NCBI GenBank assembly: GCA_947632425.1
Contig: CANRPG010000021.1
Location: forward strand, 1-16,692
From: an uncultured Clostridia bacterium
Lineage (GTDB): Bacteria > Bacillota > Clostridia > Oscillospirales > Ruminococcaceae
DNA length: 16,692 nt
Reading direction: 5' to 3'
Shown: piece after piece, positions 8,029-14,752 of the stretch
Layout of the letters: every line of letters starts with the position of its first letter
Position numbering within the stretch: the stretch's first letter is position 1
The notes under the pieces: generated by a model
Told to the model about the DNA's origin: nothing
Database searches by the model: none
Seen by the model: the letters and a program-made list of their open reading frames with translations, nothing else
Made by a program: the position numbers and the translations under genes

Positions 8029-8337
8029 TCAGCCGTTTACTATGCTTTCAAAAATGCGATTTTGCCACTTTTCGCTGTTTTCTTCAAACGCCTTATCCAG
8101 CCTTGCGATCGCCTCATCTTTTTCGTCCAGCAGCTTTTTCTGCTCCTTCTCGGCGTTAGCTTTCTCTTCCTTTTCATATTCGGCTGACTTTTTCTCAGCC
8201 GCCGCAGCTATGTCGCTCTCCATGCTCTTAACGCTCTCGTGAGCCTCGCTCATAAGGCTGTCGCGCTTTTCTTCGGCGCTTTTCATCATCTCTTTGGCGG
8301 TATTGTCCGTTTCGAGAATAGCTGATATAACGTCCAT
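8029..8337 (-). CDS. V/A-type ATPase peripheral stalk subunit G/H
   Basis: This 102-residue protein is nearly all charged helix (KSAEEKRDSLMSEAHESV, KKSAEYEKEEKANAEKEQ), predicting one long coiled coil. That composition, the length and the first place in the ATPase operon fit the G/H subunit (AtpH, or NtpF in Enterococcus), which pairs with subunit E to make each peripheral stalk. Sequence alone is low complexity, so the identity depends mainly on position. The ATG has AAAGGGG (8347-8353) 9 nt upstream, and the promoter at 8371-8398 is just beyond. The gap to C is 41 bp. Confidence 0.85.
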   Translation of the reverse strand: MDVISAILETDNTAKEMMKSAEEKRDSLMSEAHESVKSMESDIAAAAEKKSAEYEKEEKANAEKEQKKLLDEKDEAIARLDKAFEENSEKWQNRIFESIVNG

Positions 8338-8370
8338 AAAGTCAGACCCCTTTCATACATCTATAAATAT

Positions 8371-8398
8371 ACTATACTCTTTTAATCTGTTTTGTCAA
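8371..8398 (-). promoter_or_regulatory. SigA-type promoter of the ATPase operon
   Basis: On the minus strand, TTGACA (8393-8398) and TATAGT (8371-8376) are separated by 16 bp. This near-consensus housekeeping promoter lies 34 bp before the first ATPase start. No other equally good promoter was noticed within the operon. Confidence 0.85.
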
Positions 8399-8551
8399 TA
8401 GAAATAAGAATATTATTGTATTCTTGCACAGTTTTTATGTTGAATACGCCAACATTTCGGGCAATATATCAGTTAATTTCCCTGCCGCTGTGCACTTGCA
8501 CAATTCTCAGCGTTTACGACAAAACATTTGTTTAGTTTTCATAATATACTA
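8399..8551. other. Intergenic stretch between divergent promoters
   Basis: No credible gene is seen. It is AT-rich and carries the inverted repeat at 8406-8425, a perfect TGTGCA-CT-TGCACA palindrome at 8489-8502, and two direct copies of CTTGCACA (8423-8430 and 8495-8502). It separates the minus-strand ATPase promoter from the plus-strand CBS-gene promoter, so it is probably regulatory. Confidence 0.6.
8406..8425. repeat. Inverted repeat next to the ATPase promoter
   Basis: AAGAATA (8406-8412) and TATTCTT (8419-8425) form a perfect 7-bp inverted repeat around 6 nt. It lies about 8 bp upstream of the ATPase -35 box (minus strand), a place where a regulator could bind. No matching regulator was identified. 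Confidence 0.5.
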
Positions 8552-8580
8552 TTGACGTATCGCCCAAAAAGAGGTAAAAT
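8552..8580 (+). promoter_or_regulatory. SigA-type promoter of the CBS-domain gene
   Basis: TTGACG (8552-8557) and TAAAAT (8575-8580) are spaced by 17 bp, 56 bp before the chosen start. The -10 box is part of an inverted repeat, suggesting direct repression. Confidence 0.85.
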
Positions 8581-8602
8581 ATATCTGAGGGTATTTTACC
8601 CT
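8573..8602. promoter_or_regulatory. Nested inverted repeats over the CBS-gene -10 and start region
   Basis: GGTAAAATA (8573-8581) and TATTTTACC (8592-8600) form a perfect 9-bp inverted repeat around 10 nt. The second arm is shared with a perfect AGGGTA-TTT-TACCCT palindrome at 8588-8602. The larger repeat covers the -10 box and the likely transcription start, so an operator is the simplest reading. An RNA switch between two alternative hairpins is less likely because the first arm would lie upstream of the RNA start. Confidence 0.6.
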
Positions 8603-8615
8603 ACTTAAATACATG

Positions 8616-8623
8616 AAAGGAGG
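8616..8623 (+). promoter_or_regulatory. Ribosome binding site fixing the CBS-gene start
   Basis: AAAGGAGG lies 13 nt before the ATG at 8637. It overlaps the codons after an earlier in-frame ATG at 8613, ruling that start out. The 13-nt spacing is longer than usual. Confidence 0.7.
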
Positions 8624-8636
8624 ATGTGTATACGGC

Positions 8637-9077
8637 ATGAATATTCTCTTTTTGCTAAAGCCCAAGCAAGAGGTCGCGCACCTTGTAAGCGACTGCACGG
8701 TAAGACAGGCGCTTGAAAAAATGCGCTCATCGGGCTACACCGCAATACCCATAATAAACAGAGAGGGAGAGTATATAGCGACCGTTACCGAGGGCGACTT
8801 TTTGTGGCTTGTGCTCGGCTGCGGCACAGATATACTGAAAAAGACGGAGCATATGCCGCTTGAGTCTGTAAAACTGCGGACTGTGAACAAAGCGGTAAGT
8901 GTAAATGCAAAGCTGGAAGATCTGCTGCTTATGACGATGAACCAGAACTTCGTACCCGTTGTGGACGACAGAAATATGTTCATAGGCATAATAACAAGGC
9001 GAGATGTTCTGCAATATTTTTACAACAAGCTGCAAAATGAAAAGACCGCTGAGAATAAAATTTCCCAGCAGGCTTAA
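8637..9077 (+). CDS. Two-CBS-domain protein, probable nucleotide sensor
   Basis: The 146-residue product consists of a single pair of CBS domains and nothing else. The first covers about residues 5-60 (VRQALEKMRSSGYTAIPIIN, then YIATVTEGDFLW). The second covers about 75-132 (LEDLLLMTMNQNFVPVVDD, then IGIITRRDVLQYF). The GxxTxxD endings of each domain are the usual adenosine-ligand contacts. Such stand-alone CBS pairs commonly bind AMP, ATP or other adenosine compounds in the cytoplasm and act on a partner, but the partner here is unknown. A start at 8637 is used because the strong AAAGGAGG overlaps the upstream ATG. It is divergent from the ATPase operon and has its own promoter with inverted repeats, so a link to energy state is possible but unproven. 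It is a monocistronic gene, followed by a terminator. Confidence 0.9.
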   Translation: MNILFLLKPKQEVAHLVSDCTVRQALEKMRSSGYTAIPIINREGEYIATVTEGDFLWLVLGCGTDILKKTEHMPLESVKLRTVNKAVSVNAKLEDLLLMTMNQNFVPVVDDRNMFIGIITRRDVLQYFYNKLQNEKTAENKISQQA

Positions 9078-9098
9078 CAAGGTTATATAAAAAAACAT

Positions 9099-9127
9099 GG
9101 ACTGCATAATATATGCAGTCCTTTTTT
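9099..9127 (+). terminator. Terminator, probably bidirectional
   Basis: GGACTGCATA and TATGCAGTCC form a perfect 10-bp stem with a 3-nt loop, followed by six T. On the other strand the stem is followed by ATG and a seven-T run, so it can also end spoIVA transcription, whose stop lies at 9129. Confidence 0.92.
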
Positions 9128-9128
9128 A

Positions 9129-10604
9129 TCACAGTATCAGGCAGATGAGCCCCGAACAGCCCTCGTTTATCATGCGCTCTACCGTTTCGGCAAGCTTGCC
9201 GCGCGCTTCTTCGGGCATTTTTGAAAGCTTGTTGTGCAGCCCCTCGCCCACCAGTTCGTGAAGCGATTTGCCAAAAATGTTGCTGTCCCATATCTTTTCG
9301 GGGGATTCTTCAAAATCGTTCAGCATATAAAGCACCAGCTCCTCCGACTGCTTTTCGCTGCCGACTATCGGGCACACCTCGGCTTCTATGTTCGCTTTCA
9401 GAAGGTGTATAGACGGCGCGGTGGCTTTCAGGCGCACGCCGTATTTGCCGCCCTGCTTTATTATCTCCGGTTCGTCAAGGGTCAGTTCCTCTATAGACGG
9501 CATAACTATGCCGTAGCCCGTTTCCTCAAGCTGCTCCAGCGCCTCCGAGAATTTCTCAAACTTGCTGCGTATCTTCACAAGCTCCAGTATCTGCGGCATA
9601 AGGTCGCTCTCGCCGGTTATTTCAAGCCCCGTCGCCTCGCCTATTATCTTGAAGAACAAGTCTTTGTTGGTGGTAACTTCAATCACCGCGCTGCCCGTTC
9701 CCATGTCTATCGAGGCTATCTTAGAGTTGACAATATGCTCACATTCCGTCAGCTTTTCGGCAAAGAGTTTTATGTCTTTTATAGCCGCAACGCTTTCGGC
9801 GCAGCTTTTTATAGTGCTGAATATTTCCTCTTTCAGCCAGTGACCTTTATCAAGAGCCGCGATCCACCTCGGCAGGTCTATGTTTATCTCCTTTACGGGG
9901 AACGCGCTGAGCACCTGCGAAAGTATGCTCTTTATGTCGTCCTCCCCAAGCTCTAAGCAGTTTACAGCGATAACACACGCTCCATACTTTTCCGAAAGCC
10001 TCTCGCACAGCGCCTTTGCTTCTTTAGAATTTGGCGTGGTAGTGTTCATAAGCACCACAAACGGCTTGCCTATCTCTTTAAGCTCGTTTATAATGCGTTC
10101 TTCACATTCTTCATACTCATCGCGCGGCAGGTCTGTAATAGAACCGTCGGTAGTTATCACAAGCCCTATCGTTGAATGTTCGGTAATGACCTTTTGCGTT
10201 CCCACCTCAGCCGCCATGTTGAACGGCACAGGGTCGTCGAACCACGGCGTGTGTACCATGCGCGGCGCTTCGTTCTCAATGTAGCCTATCGCGCTGGGTA
10301 TTATGTAACCAACGCAGTCTATCATGCGCACATTGAAGCGAATGTTGTCATCAATGCATATCTCCACCGCTTCTTCGGGTATGAATTTCGGCTCGGTGGT
10401 CATTATCGTCTTTCCGCCCGATGACTGCGGCAGTTCGTCTACCGCCCTTTCTCTGCGAAAGTCGCTTTCAATGTTGGGTATAACAAGGCTCTCCATAAAC
10501 TGCTTTATGAATGTCGATTTGCCGGTGCGCACAGGGCCTGCCACTCCGATATAGATGTCGCCGCCCGTGCGTTTGGCAATATCTTTATAGATGTCATTGT
10601 TCAT
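9129..10604 (-). CDS. spoIVA: Stage IV sporulation protein A (coat basement ATPase)
   Basis: The 491-residue product matches SpoIVA, the ATP-hydrolysing protein that polymerises on the outer forespore membrane to form the platform for coat assembly. It is made in the mother cell. The N-terminal GTPase-like domain has the Walker A motif GPVRTGKST (23-31), conserved Thr69-Thr70 in IMTTEP, and the Walker B-like RMIDCVGY with Asp96. A helical middle domain and the C-terminal domain follow, ending in GCSGLICLIL, where the hydrophobic C-terminus is needed for membrane docking in Bacillus. The length is almost equal to the B. subtilis protein (492). The ATG has AAAGGA (10615-10620) 10 nt upstream and overlaps the sipL stop by 4 nt, indicating a coupled pair. 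No defect is visible, so the lineage probably still forms spores. Confidence 0.98.
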   Translation of the reverse strand: MNNDIYKDIAKRTGGDIYIGVAGPVRTGKSTFIKQFMESLVIPNIESDFRRERAVDELPQSSGGKTIMTTEPKFIPEEAVEICIDDNIRFNVRMIDCVGYIIPSAIGYIENEAPRMVHTPWFDDPVPFNMAAEVGTQKVITEHSTIGLVITTDGSITDLPRDEYEECEERIINELKEIGKPFVVLMNTTTPNSKEAKALCERLSEKYGACVIAVNCLELGEDDIKSILSQVLSAFPVKEINIDLPRWIAALDKGHWLKEEIFSTIKSCAESVAAIKDIKLFAEKLTECEHIVNSKIASIDMGTGSAVIEVTTNKDLFFKIIGEATGLEITGESDLMPQILELVKIRSKFEKFSEALEQLEETGYGIVMPSIEELTLDEPEIIKQGGKYGVRLKATAPSIHLLKANIEAEVCPIVGSEKQSEELVLYMLNDFEESPEKIWDSNIFGKSLHELVGEGLHNKLSKMPEEARGKLAETVERMINEGCSGLICLIL

Positions 10605-12163
10605 ATGCTCGGTTTCCTTTCTTCTATATCGGGTATAAGCAGCATTTTGTCCTCGGCAAGAATGTCAGCCGCCAGATCGTTCTCACCCGTTATCGCCGAA
10701 ACGGGTATGCGGTATTTCTTGGCTATATCCCATACCCTCTCGCCGCTTTTTGCATAGTAAAGCTTCAGCGCGCTCTGCCTTGCCATTTCGGTCTGCTCTT
10801 CCGATATTTTTATATCGGTTATCAGCCGCTTTGTAATAAGCTTTGAAACAGTGCCGCATATGCTCAGATCAGCCTTTATCTCAACGGTAGAGGGGTCGCA
10901 CAGCGTATATGAGCAGCCCACTATATCCACTCTCGGCTCTAAAATGCTGTCCTGCGTGGCGCACTCGCTTTCTATAACGTGTTCAAAAGCCGTGTCGCTC
11001 TCTAAATATATCGGCACGCCGCTGTCGTTTCTGCCAACTAAAGCAAACGAGAGATTTCCGCTTACTATAAGGCTGTTTTTGTCAAAGCTGAACCTGCCGC
11101 TCACGTTTGAAACATCGCACCAGTTGTCGTATACCGCCGCTATCTCGCCGTCTTGACAAGTAAGCCTTGCGGTGTGAGTGTGCGGCTCGCATATCTCAAC
11201 GGGCACGCTCTCTATCTTCTCGTCGCTCTTGTCAATGTCAAGGTCATACCCCGTGGAAAATACATCTGTCACAAGCTCTCCCGTTTCATATTTTACCGCG
11301 CGGCAGTTTACCAGCAGCACTATCTCACATTCAAGCGACTTCTGATCGTCTCCCTTTACTATAACGCTGCAGCCGCTCTGTATAAGGTCAACGTAATTTT
11401 CATAACGCTCGTCAATGCCGTCAATGTCCATTATCTGGCTGAAAGGCACCGAAAAACGCATAGTTTCAAGGCTTGCGCTGTCTTCTCCGTTTTCGCTGCT
11501 GTAAAGAACGTTTATATACGCGTCGCCCTTTATCACCAGTTTGCCGGATACCAGCTTCTTCTCGCCAAGTGTTGCAATGCAGTCGCTGCGTATTACAGAA
11601 GAGATAGGCGGCTTTGTTTCGCCAAGCTCCAGCTCCTCTACAATGGTTATGCGCTTTGAGGCATACAGCCTGTTTGTCGGGTATGTCACGCTCTCGTGAT
11701 ACAGCTGTATGCCGCAGCCCATGGCATCTGCCACCGCCGACCTGCCTTTTTCGCAGCACAGCCTTACTTTAGATGTAACTGCGCCGCGCAGGTCAAGTCT
11801 GCGCTGATTTACCACACGGCAGTTTATATAGTCCGCCTTTGCCGTTACGGTAACGCACGGGTTTTTAATGCCGCTTGGTATGTCGCATGAACGTGTGTAG
11901 CTCAGTTTCTGCTCAATGCAGCTGAGCTTGCCTGAATTTTCGCTGACGTACATTACCTTTATAACGGCGCACAGCTCATAGGTAAGCTTGTCGCCGTTTA
12001 TGCTCTGCGATACTATCCTGGGCAGCAGGCGGCATTTAAGCACCCTGAATATGTCGGGATAGTAGTCGGGAAGAATGTAGTCAAGCTCGATCGCCTGCTC
12101 GAAGCCGTTGTCAAAAGCGGTCTCCGAGGCAGTGAAGATCTCACGGTTAAGTTTAAGATCCAT
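10601..12163 (-). CDS. sipL: SipL-like SpoIVA-interacting protein with LysM domain
   Basis: The 520-residue product has at least two repeats of the SPOCS/DUF3794 type in its first two-thirds. The first is at about 25-110 (ELDYILPDYYPDIFRVLKC, then ELCAVIKVMYVSEN); another is at about 195-300 (KLVSGKLVIKGDAYINVLYSS). A LysM domain lies at about 468-513 (YYAKSGERVWDIAKKYRIP). This layout is that of SipL of Clostridioides difficile, which binds SpoIVA through LysM and localises the coat, doing the job of SpoVID in Bacillus. The adjacent, overlapping spoIVA strongly supports this. The start at 12163 is chosen for its AGGAGG 5 nt upstream; an in-frame ATG at 12325 would add 54 residues with no family similarity and read across the promoter region. 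No signal peptide is present. Confidence 0.92.
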   Translation of the reverse strand: MDLKLNREIFTASETAFDNGFEQAIELDYILPDYYPDIFRVLKCRLLPRIVSQSINGDKLTYELCAVIKVMYVSENSGKLSCIEQKLSYTRSCDIPSGIKNPCVTVTAKADYINCRVVNQRRLDLRGAVTSKVRLCCEKGRSAVADAMGCGIQLYHESVTYPTNRLYASKRITIVEELELGETKPPISSVIRSDCIATLGEKKLVSGKLVIKGDAYINVLYSSENGEDSASLETMRFSVPFSQIMDIDGIDERYENYVDLIQSGCSVIVKGDDQKSLECEIVLLVNCRAVKYETGELVTDVFSTGYDLDIDKSDEKIESVPVEICEPHTHTARLTCQDGEIAAVYDNWCDVSNVSGRFSFDKNSLIVSGNLSFALVGRNDSGVPIYLESDTAFEHVIESECATQDSILEPRVDIVGCSYTLCDPSTVEIKADLSICGTVSKLITKRLITDIKISEEQTEMARQSALKLYYAKSGERVWDIAKKYRIPVSAITGENDLAADILAEDKMLLIPDIEERKPSI

Positions 12164-12168
12164 AGCTT

Positions 12169-12174
12169 CCTCCT
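12169..12174 (-). promoter_or_regulatory. Ribosome binding site fixing the sipL start
   Basis: AGGAGG on the minus strand lies 5 nt before the ATG at 12163 and is the only strong site near the beginning of the conserved protein. Confidence 0.8.
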
Positions 12175-12221
12175 GTTGTGTTTTAATTACTCGTTCAGGT
12201 ATTTTGAGTGTACCTAAAACA

Positions 12222-12250
12222 TTTATATTCACACAAAACAGGCTATATGC
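12222..12250 (-). promoter_or_regulatory. Possible SigE-type promoter for sipL-spoIVA
   Basis: On the minus strand, GCATATA (12244-12250) resembles the SigE -35 (KMATATT) and AATATAAA (12222-12229) partly resembles the -10 (CATACAnT), with 14 bp between. The match is imperfect. A weak SigA-like alternative, TTGTGT-18 bp-TACACT, overlaps it. Mother-cell expression is expected from the gene functions. Confidence 0.35.
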
Positions 12251-12281
12251 ATACAGCAAGCGCAAGCGCGAAAAATTACTC

Positions 12282-12310
12282 TTTACAAAAATGAAAGGAT
12301 ATGTTATACT
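12282..12310 (+). promoter_or_regulatory. SigA-type promoter of prmA
   Basis: TTTACA (12282-12287) and TATACT (12305-12310) are spaced by 17 bp. Transcription should begin near 12317, about 40 nt before the prmA start. Confidence 0.85.
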
Positions 12311-12339
12311 AGGTATATGCCGCATTTTGCGGTAAAATT

Positions 12340-12345
12340 AAAGGA
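12340..12345 (+). promoter_or_regulatory. Ribosome binding site for the GTG start of prmA
   Basis: AAAGGA lies 10 nt before GTG at 12356. It favours that start over an ATG at 12317, which would be at the very transcription start, and over a GTG at 12347 that is too close. Confidence 0.7.
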
Positions 12346-12355
12346 AGTGCGTTTA

Positions 12356-13321
12356 GTGGATTGGACAGAGCTGAAAATATACACCTCATCGCAGGGGGTG
12401 GACGCCCTTACGGGCAGACTTATGGATATAGGCATAAGCGGTTTTGTCATTCAGGATAAAAACGACTTTGAGGATTTTCTTCAGCACAAGGACGGCAACT
12501 GGGATTATATAGACGATGACCTTTATGAGCTTCGCAACGCAGAAACATCTGTCACCGTGTATATTTCAAACGATGCCGACGGCGCGGAAACGCTCTCTAT
12601 GATAAAGCAGCAGCTTAGCGCTTTGAAAGCATTAGATAACGGCGGCGAGTACGGCAGGCTGGAATGTGAGTTTTCATCGGTGCGTGAGCAAGACTGGGCA
12701 AACAACTGGAAGCAGTTCTTCAAGCCGCTGAAAATAGGCAGCAGGCTGCTTATAAAGCCCTCGTGGGAGCAAACGCAGCCCATTGATCAGCGCGTGGTGG
12801 TCGAGATAGACCCTGCGGCAAGCTTCGGCACAGGGCAGCACAACACAACGCAGCTTTGCCTTGAACTTCTGGAAGAAAACATTCAGCAGGGGGACAAGCT
12901 TCTCGACTTAGGCTGCGGCAGCGGTATACTCTCGGTAAGCGGTGTAATGCTGGGCGCGTCTTATGCATACGCTGTGGATATTGAAGAAGGCGCAGTAAGC
13001 ATAGCAGCCGAAAACGCCGCCAAAAACGGCATCTCACCAGAGCGTTACAAGGCGGTGTGCGGCAATATCATCGAGGACAGCGCCCTGCGCGAAAGCATAG
13101 GCAGCGGATATGACGTTGTGTGCGCAAACATAGTCGCCGATGTGCTTATAGCTATGTCACCGTTTTTTGCCGGCTTTTTAAAAAGCGGCGGCAGGCTGAT
13201 AACATCGGGCATTATTGAAAAACGCTTTCCCGAAGTGCTGGAAAGTATCCTGAAAAACGGCTTCACACTTACAGGCAAAAGGCAAAAGGACGACTGGATA
13301 GCCTGCTCATTTGTAAAGTAG
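12356..13321 (+). CDS. prmA: Ribosomal protein L11 methyltransferase
   Basis: The 321-residue product matches PrmA, which uses S-adenosylmethionine to methylate several amino groups of ribosomal protein L11 in the cytoplasm. The N-terminal substrate-binding domain begins DWTELKIYTSSQGVDAL. The catalytic domain contains DPAASFGTGQHNTT (about 152-165), the SAM-binding LDLGCGSG (183-190), an acidic ribose contact in YAVDIEEGA, and CANIVADVL around 258, the N-I-V-A substrate motif. A GTG start at 12356 is chosen because it aligns with the usual beginning (M-D/K-W-x-E) and has AAAGGA 10 nt upstream; the first in-frame ATG at 12317 would make a leaderless message. It forms an operon with the PII-like gene 33 bp downstream and is divergent from sipL. 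Confidence 0.95.
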   Translation: MDWTELKIYTSSQGVDALTGRLMDIGISGFVIQDKNDFEDFLQHKDGNWDYIDDDLYELRNAETSVTVYISNDADGAETLSMIKQQLSALKALDNGGEYGRLECEFSSVREQDWANNWKQFFKPLKIGSRLLIKPSWEQTQPIDQRVVVEIDPAASFGTGQHNTTQLCLELLEENIQQGDKLLDLGCGSGILSVSGVMLGASYAYAVDIEEGAVSIAAENAAKNGISPERYKAVCGNIIEDSALRESIGSGYDVVCANIVADVLIAMSPFFAGFLKSGGRLITSGIIEKRFPEVLESILKNGFTLTGKRQKDDWIACSFVK

Positions 13322-13354
13322 CTATCCCGTCACCAAACAGAAAGGAGGTCAAAA

Positions 13355-13693
13355 ATGCAGCAGTTATTAGTGATAATATTAAAGAGATCGGAGATCGTCG
13401 ATACCCTGATGCAGTCATTTGCCGAAAAGGGCATAAAGGGCGGCACGGTCGTAGAAACAACAGGTATGGCAAGGTTTCTCTCCAACAGCCAGAATGTGCA
13501 GATGCTTGCCGCCATTGGCACGATACTTGGAAATATTCCGCCCACCAACGGAAACATGATAATGTTAGCGCTTCCCGAAGAACAGGTAGAAACTGCGAAA
13601 GACGTTGTACATGAAGTGTGCGGCGACCTTTCAAAGCCCAACGCAGGCGTAATGTTTGCGCTGCCTATATCATTCTCCGAGGGTATCATATAA
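13355..13693 (+). CDS. PII-like small protein of unknown ligand
   Basis: The 112-residue product has a pattern suggesting a PII-like ferredoxin fold: an opening beta strand (QLLVIILKR), a helix (EIVDTLMQSFAEKGIKGGTVVETTGM), then a second strand-helix unit (NMIMLALPEEQVETAKDVVHEVCG). It lacks the classical uridylylated T-loop tyrosine motif of GlnB/GlnK and does not look like the cyclic-di-AMP receptor PstA, so the ligand cannot be named. PII-like proteins are usually trimers that bind nucleotides or small metabolites and act on enzymes or transporters. The ATG has AAAGGAGG (13341-13348) 6 nt upstream. It is cotranscribed with prmA and closed by a terminator. Fold assignment is moderately sure; function is not known. 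Confidence 0.75.
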   Translation: MQQLLVIILKRSEIVDTLMQSFAEKGIKGGTVVETTGMARFLSNSQNVQMLAAIGTILGNIPPTNGNMIMLALPEEQVETAKDVVHEVCGDLSKPNAGVMFALPISFSEGII

Positions 13694-13714
13694 ACGTTCT
13701 TGATATTGTTGCAA

Positions 13715-13746
13715 AAAAGAGACAGGGAATTTTCCTTGTCTCTTTT
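13715..13746 (+). terminator. Bidirectional terminator between PII-like and LysR genes
   Basis: AAAAGAGACAGGGAA pairs with TTCCTTGTCTCTTTT (15 bp with one G-U pair, 2-nt loop as drawn). The stem has A-rich and T-rich ends, so it can end both the plus-strand prmA operon and the converging LysR gene, whose stop is at 13750. Confidence 0.9.
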
Positions 13747-13749
13747 ATG

Positions 13750-14664
13750 TTATTGCTCGTTTAAGTACCTTTTCAGCTCGTCTATGTATTCCACCGCGAG
13801 CTTGCTCATTATAAGCTCTTTTTTTACTATGTAGCCTATCTCCATTATTTCCTCGCCGCCTGCATCTTCTATAGGTATGGCAATATAGCCGTCGCCGTTT
13901 AGTTCGCCGCATATTATGCCCGAGCACACAGTGTAACCGTTGAGCCCCACCATAAGATTAAGTATAGTAGCCCTGTCGCTTACCTTTATCATTCGCGGAT
14001 AGTGGTTTGTGCTGAATATCTCCTCCGCGTAGTAAAACGAGCTCTCACCTCCCTGCTCAAACGACAGGCAGGGGTAGTCCTCCAGTTCCTTGAAGCTTAC
14101 GCTCTCTTTTTCTGCCAGCGGGTGGCTCTTGCTCATATATGCGTATGCCTTGCAGTCTATCAGCTTGTGAAATTCCAGCCCGTTTGAGGAGAGCACCTTC
14201 ATCATAGCCTTGCGGTTGAAATCGCTCAGATATATAACGCCTATCTCGCTGCGCATCGTGCTTACGTCCTCTATGACCTCGCGCGTTTTTGTTTCCCTCA
14301 CCGCAAATTCATATTCGGCGGTGTTGTATCTCTTTACCAGCTCTACAAAGCTCTTCACCGCGAACGAATAATGCTGCGCCGATATCGCGAAACGCTTCTT
14401 GTGCGGCCCGTTCTTGTCGTACTGCTCCATCAGCGATTCATACTGCGTGAACAGGTATCTGGCAGACGACAAAAACACAACGCCGTCGTTTGTCAGCGAC
14501 ATACCCTTGCCGCTTCGGTGGAATATCGTTATGCCAAGCTCGTTTTCAAGCTCCCTTACAGATGATGTAAGAGAAGGCTGAGATATGTAAAGTATCTGTG
14601 CCGCCTTGCTCAGCGAACCTGCCTCTGAGATCGTTATAATATAGCGTAGTTGTTGCAATGTCAT
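13750..14664 (-). CDS. LysR family transcriptional regulator
   Basis: The 304-residue product has the standard LysR layout. A winged helix-turn-helix lies at about 2-65 (LRYIITISEAGSLSKAAQIL, then SQPSLTSSVRELENELG). A linker helix follows, and then a periplasmic-binding-like effector domain from about 90 to the end (FAISAQHYSFAVKSFVELVKRY, DYPCLSFEQGG, NGYTVCSGI). Such proteins bind DNA as tetramers and respond to a small co-inducer. The effector cannot be told from the sequence, and the target gene is unclear since the divergent neighbour is another regulator. The ATG has GGAG 11 nt upstream. It is transcribed alone and ends at the shared terminator. I found no damage to the frame. Confidence 0.93.
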   Translation of the reverse strand: MTLQQLRYIITISEAGSLSKAAQILYISQPSLTSSVRELENELGITIFHRSGKGMSLTNDGVVFLSSARYLFTQYESLMEQYDKNGPHKKRFAISAQHYSFAVKSFVELVKRYNTAEYEFAVRETKTREVIEDVSTMRSEIGVIYLSDFNRKAMMKVLSSNGLEFHKLIDCKAYAYMSKSHPLAEKESVSFKELEDYPCLSFEQGGESSFYYAEEIFSTNHYPRMIKVSDRATILNLMVGLNGYTVCSGIICGELNGDGYIAIPIEDAGGEEIMEIGYIVKKELIMSKLAVEYIDELKRYLNEQ

Positions 14665-14719
14665 ATTTTTTCACACTCCGTTTTTAAATTTTTTACAGAT
14701 ATTATTTTTTGGTCGGTAC

Positions 14720-14748
14720 TTGAAAACCTATTAAATATATGTTATTAT
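14720..14748 (+). promoter_or_regulatory. SigA-type promoter of the Rrf2 gene
   Basis: TTGAAA (14720-14725) and TATTAT (14743-14748) are spaced by 17 bp, 42 bp before the Rrf2 start. A -10-like TATAAT also occurs on the opposite strand here, so the LysR promoter may overlap, but its -35 was not found. Confidence 0.7.
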
Positions 14749-14752
14749 AGGT
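14726..14752. promoter_or_regulatory. Inverted repeat over the Rrf2-gene promoter
   Basis: ACCTAT (14726-14731) and ATAGGT (14747-14752) form a perfect 6-bp inverted repeat separated by 15 bp and span the promoter spacer and -10. Rrf2 regulators often repress themselves from such long AT-rich palindromes. Whether Rrf2 or LysR binds is not known. Confidence 0.5.

Noticed and set aside
8613..8636. Earlier ATG for the CBS-domain gene
   Set aside because: The strong AAAGGAGG at 8616-8623 would be inside the coding region, and the conserved protein starts at 8637.
9234..9956. A 240-codon plus-strand open frame
   Set aside because: It is antisense to spoIVA, with unlikely composition and no family pattern.
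12164..12325. 54-codon N-terminal extension of sipL from an upstream ATG
   Set aside because: It would cross the divergent promoter region and has no family similarity, while the ATG at 12163 has an ideal ribosome binding site.
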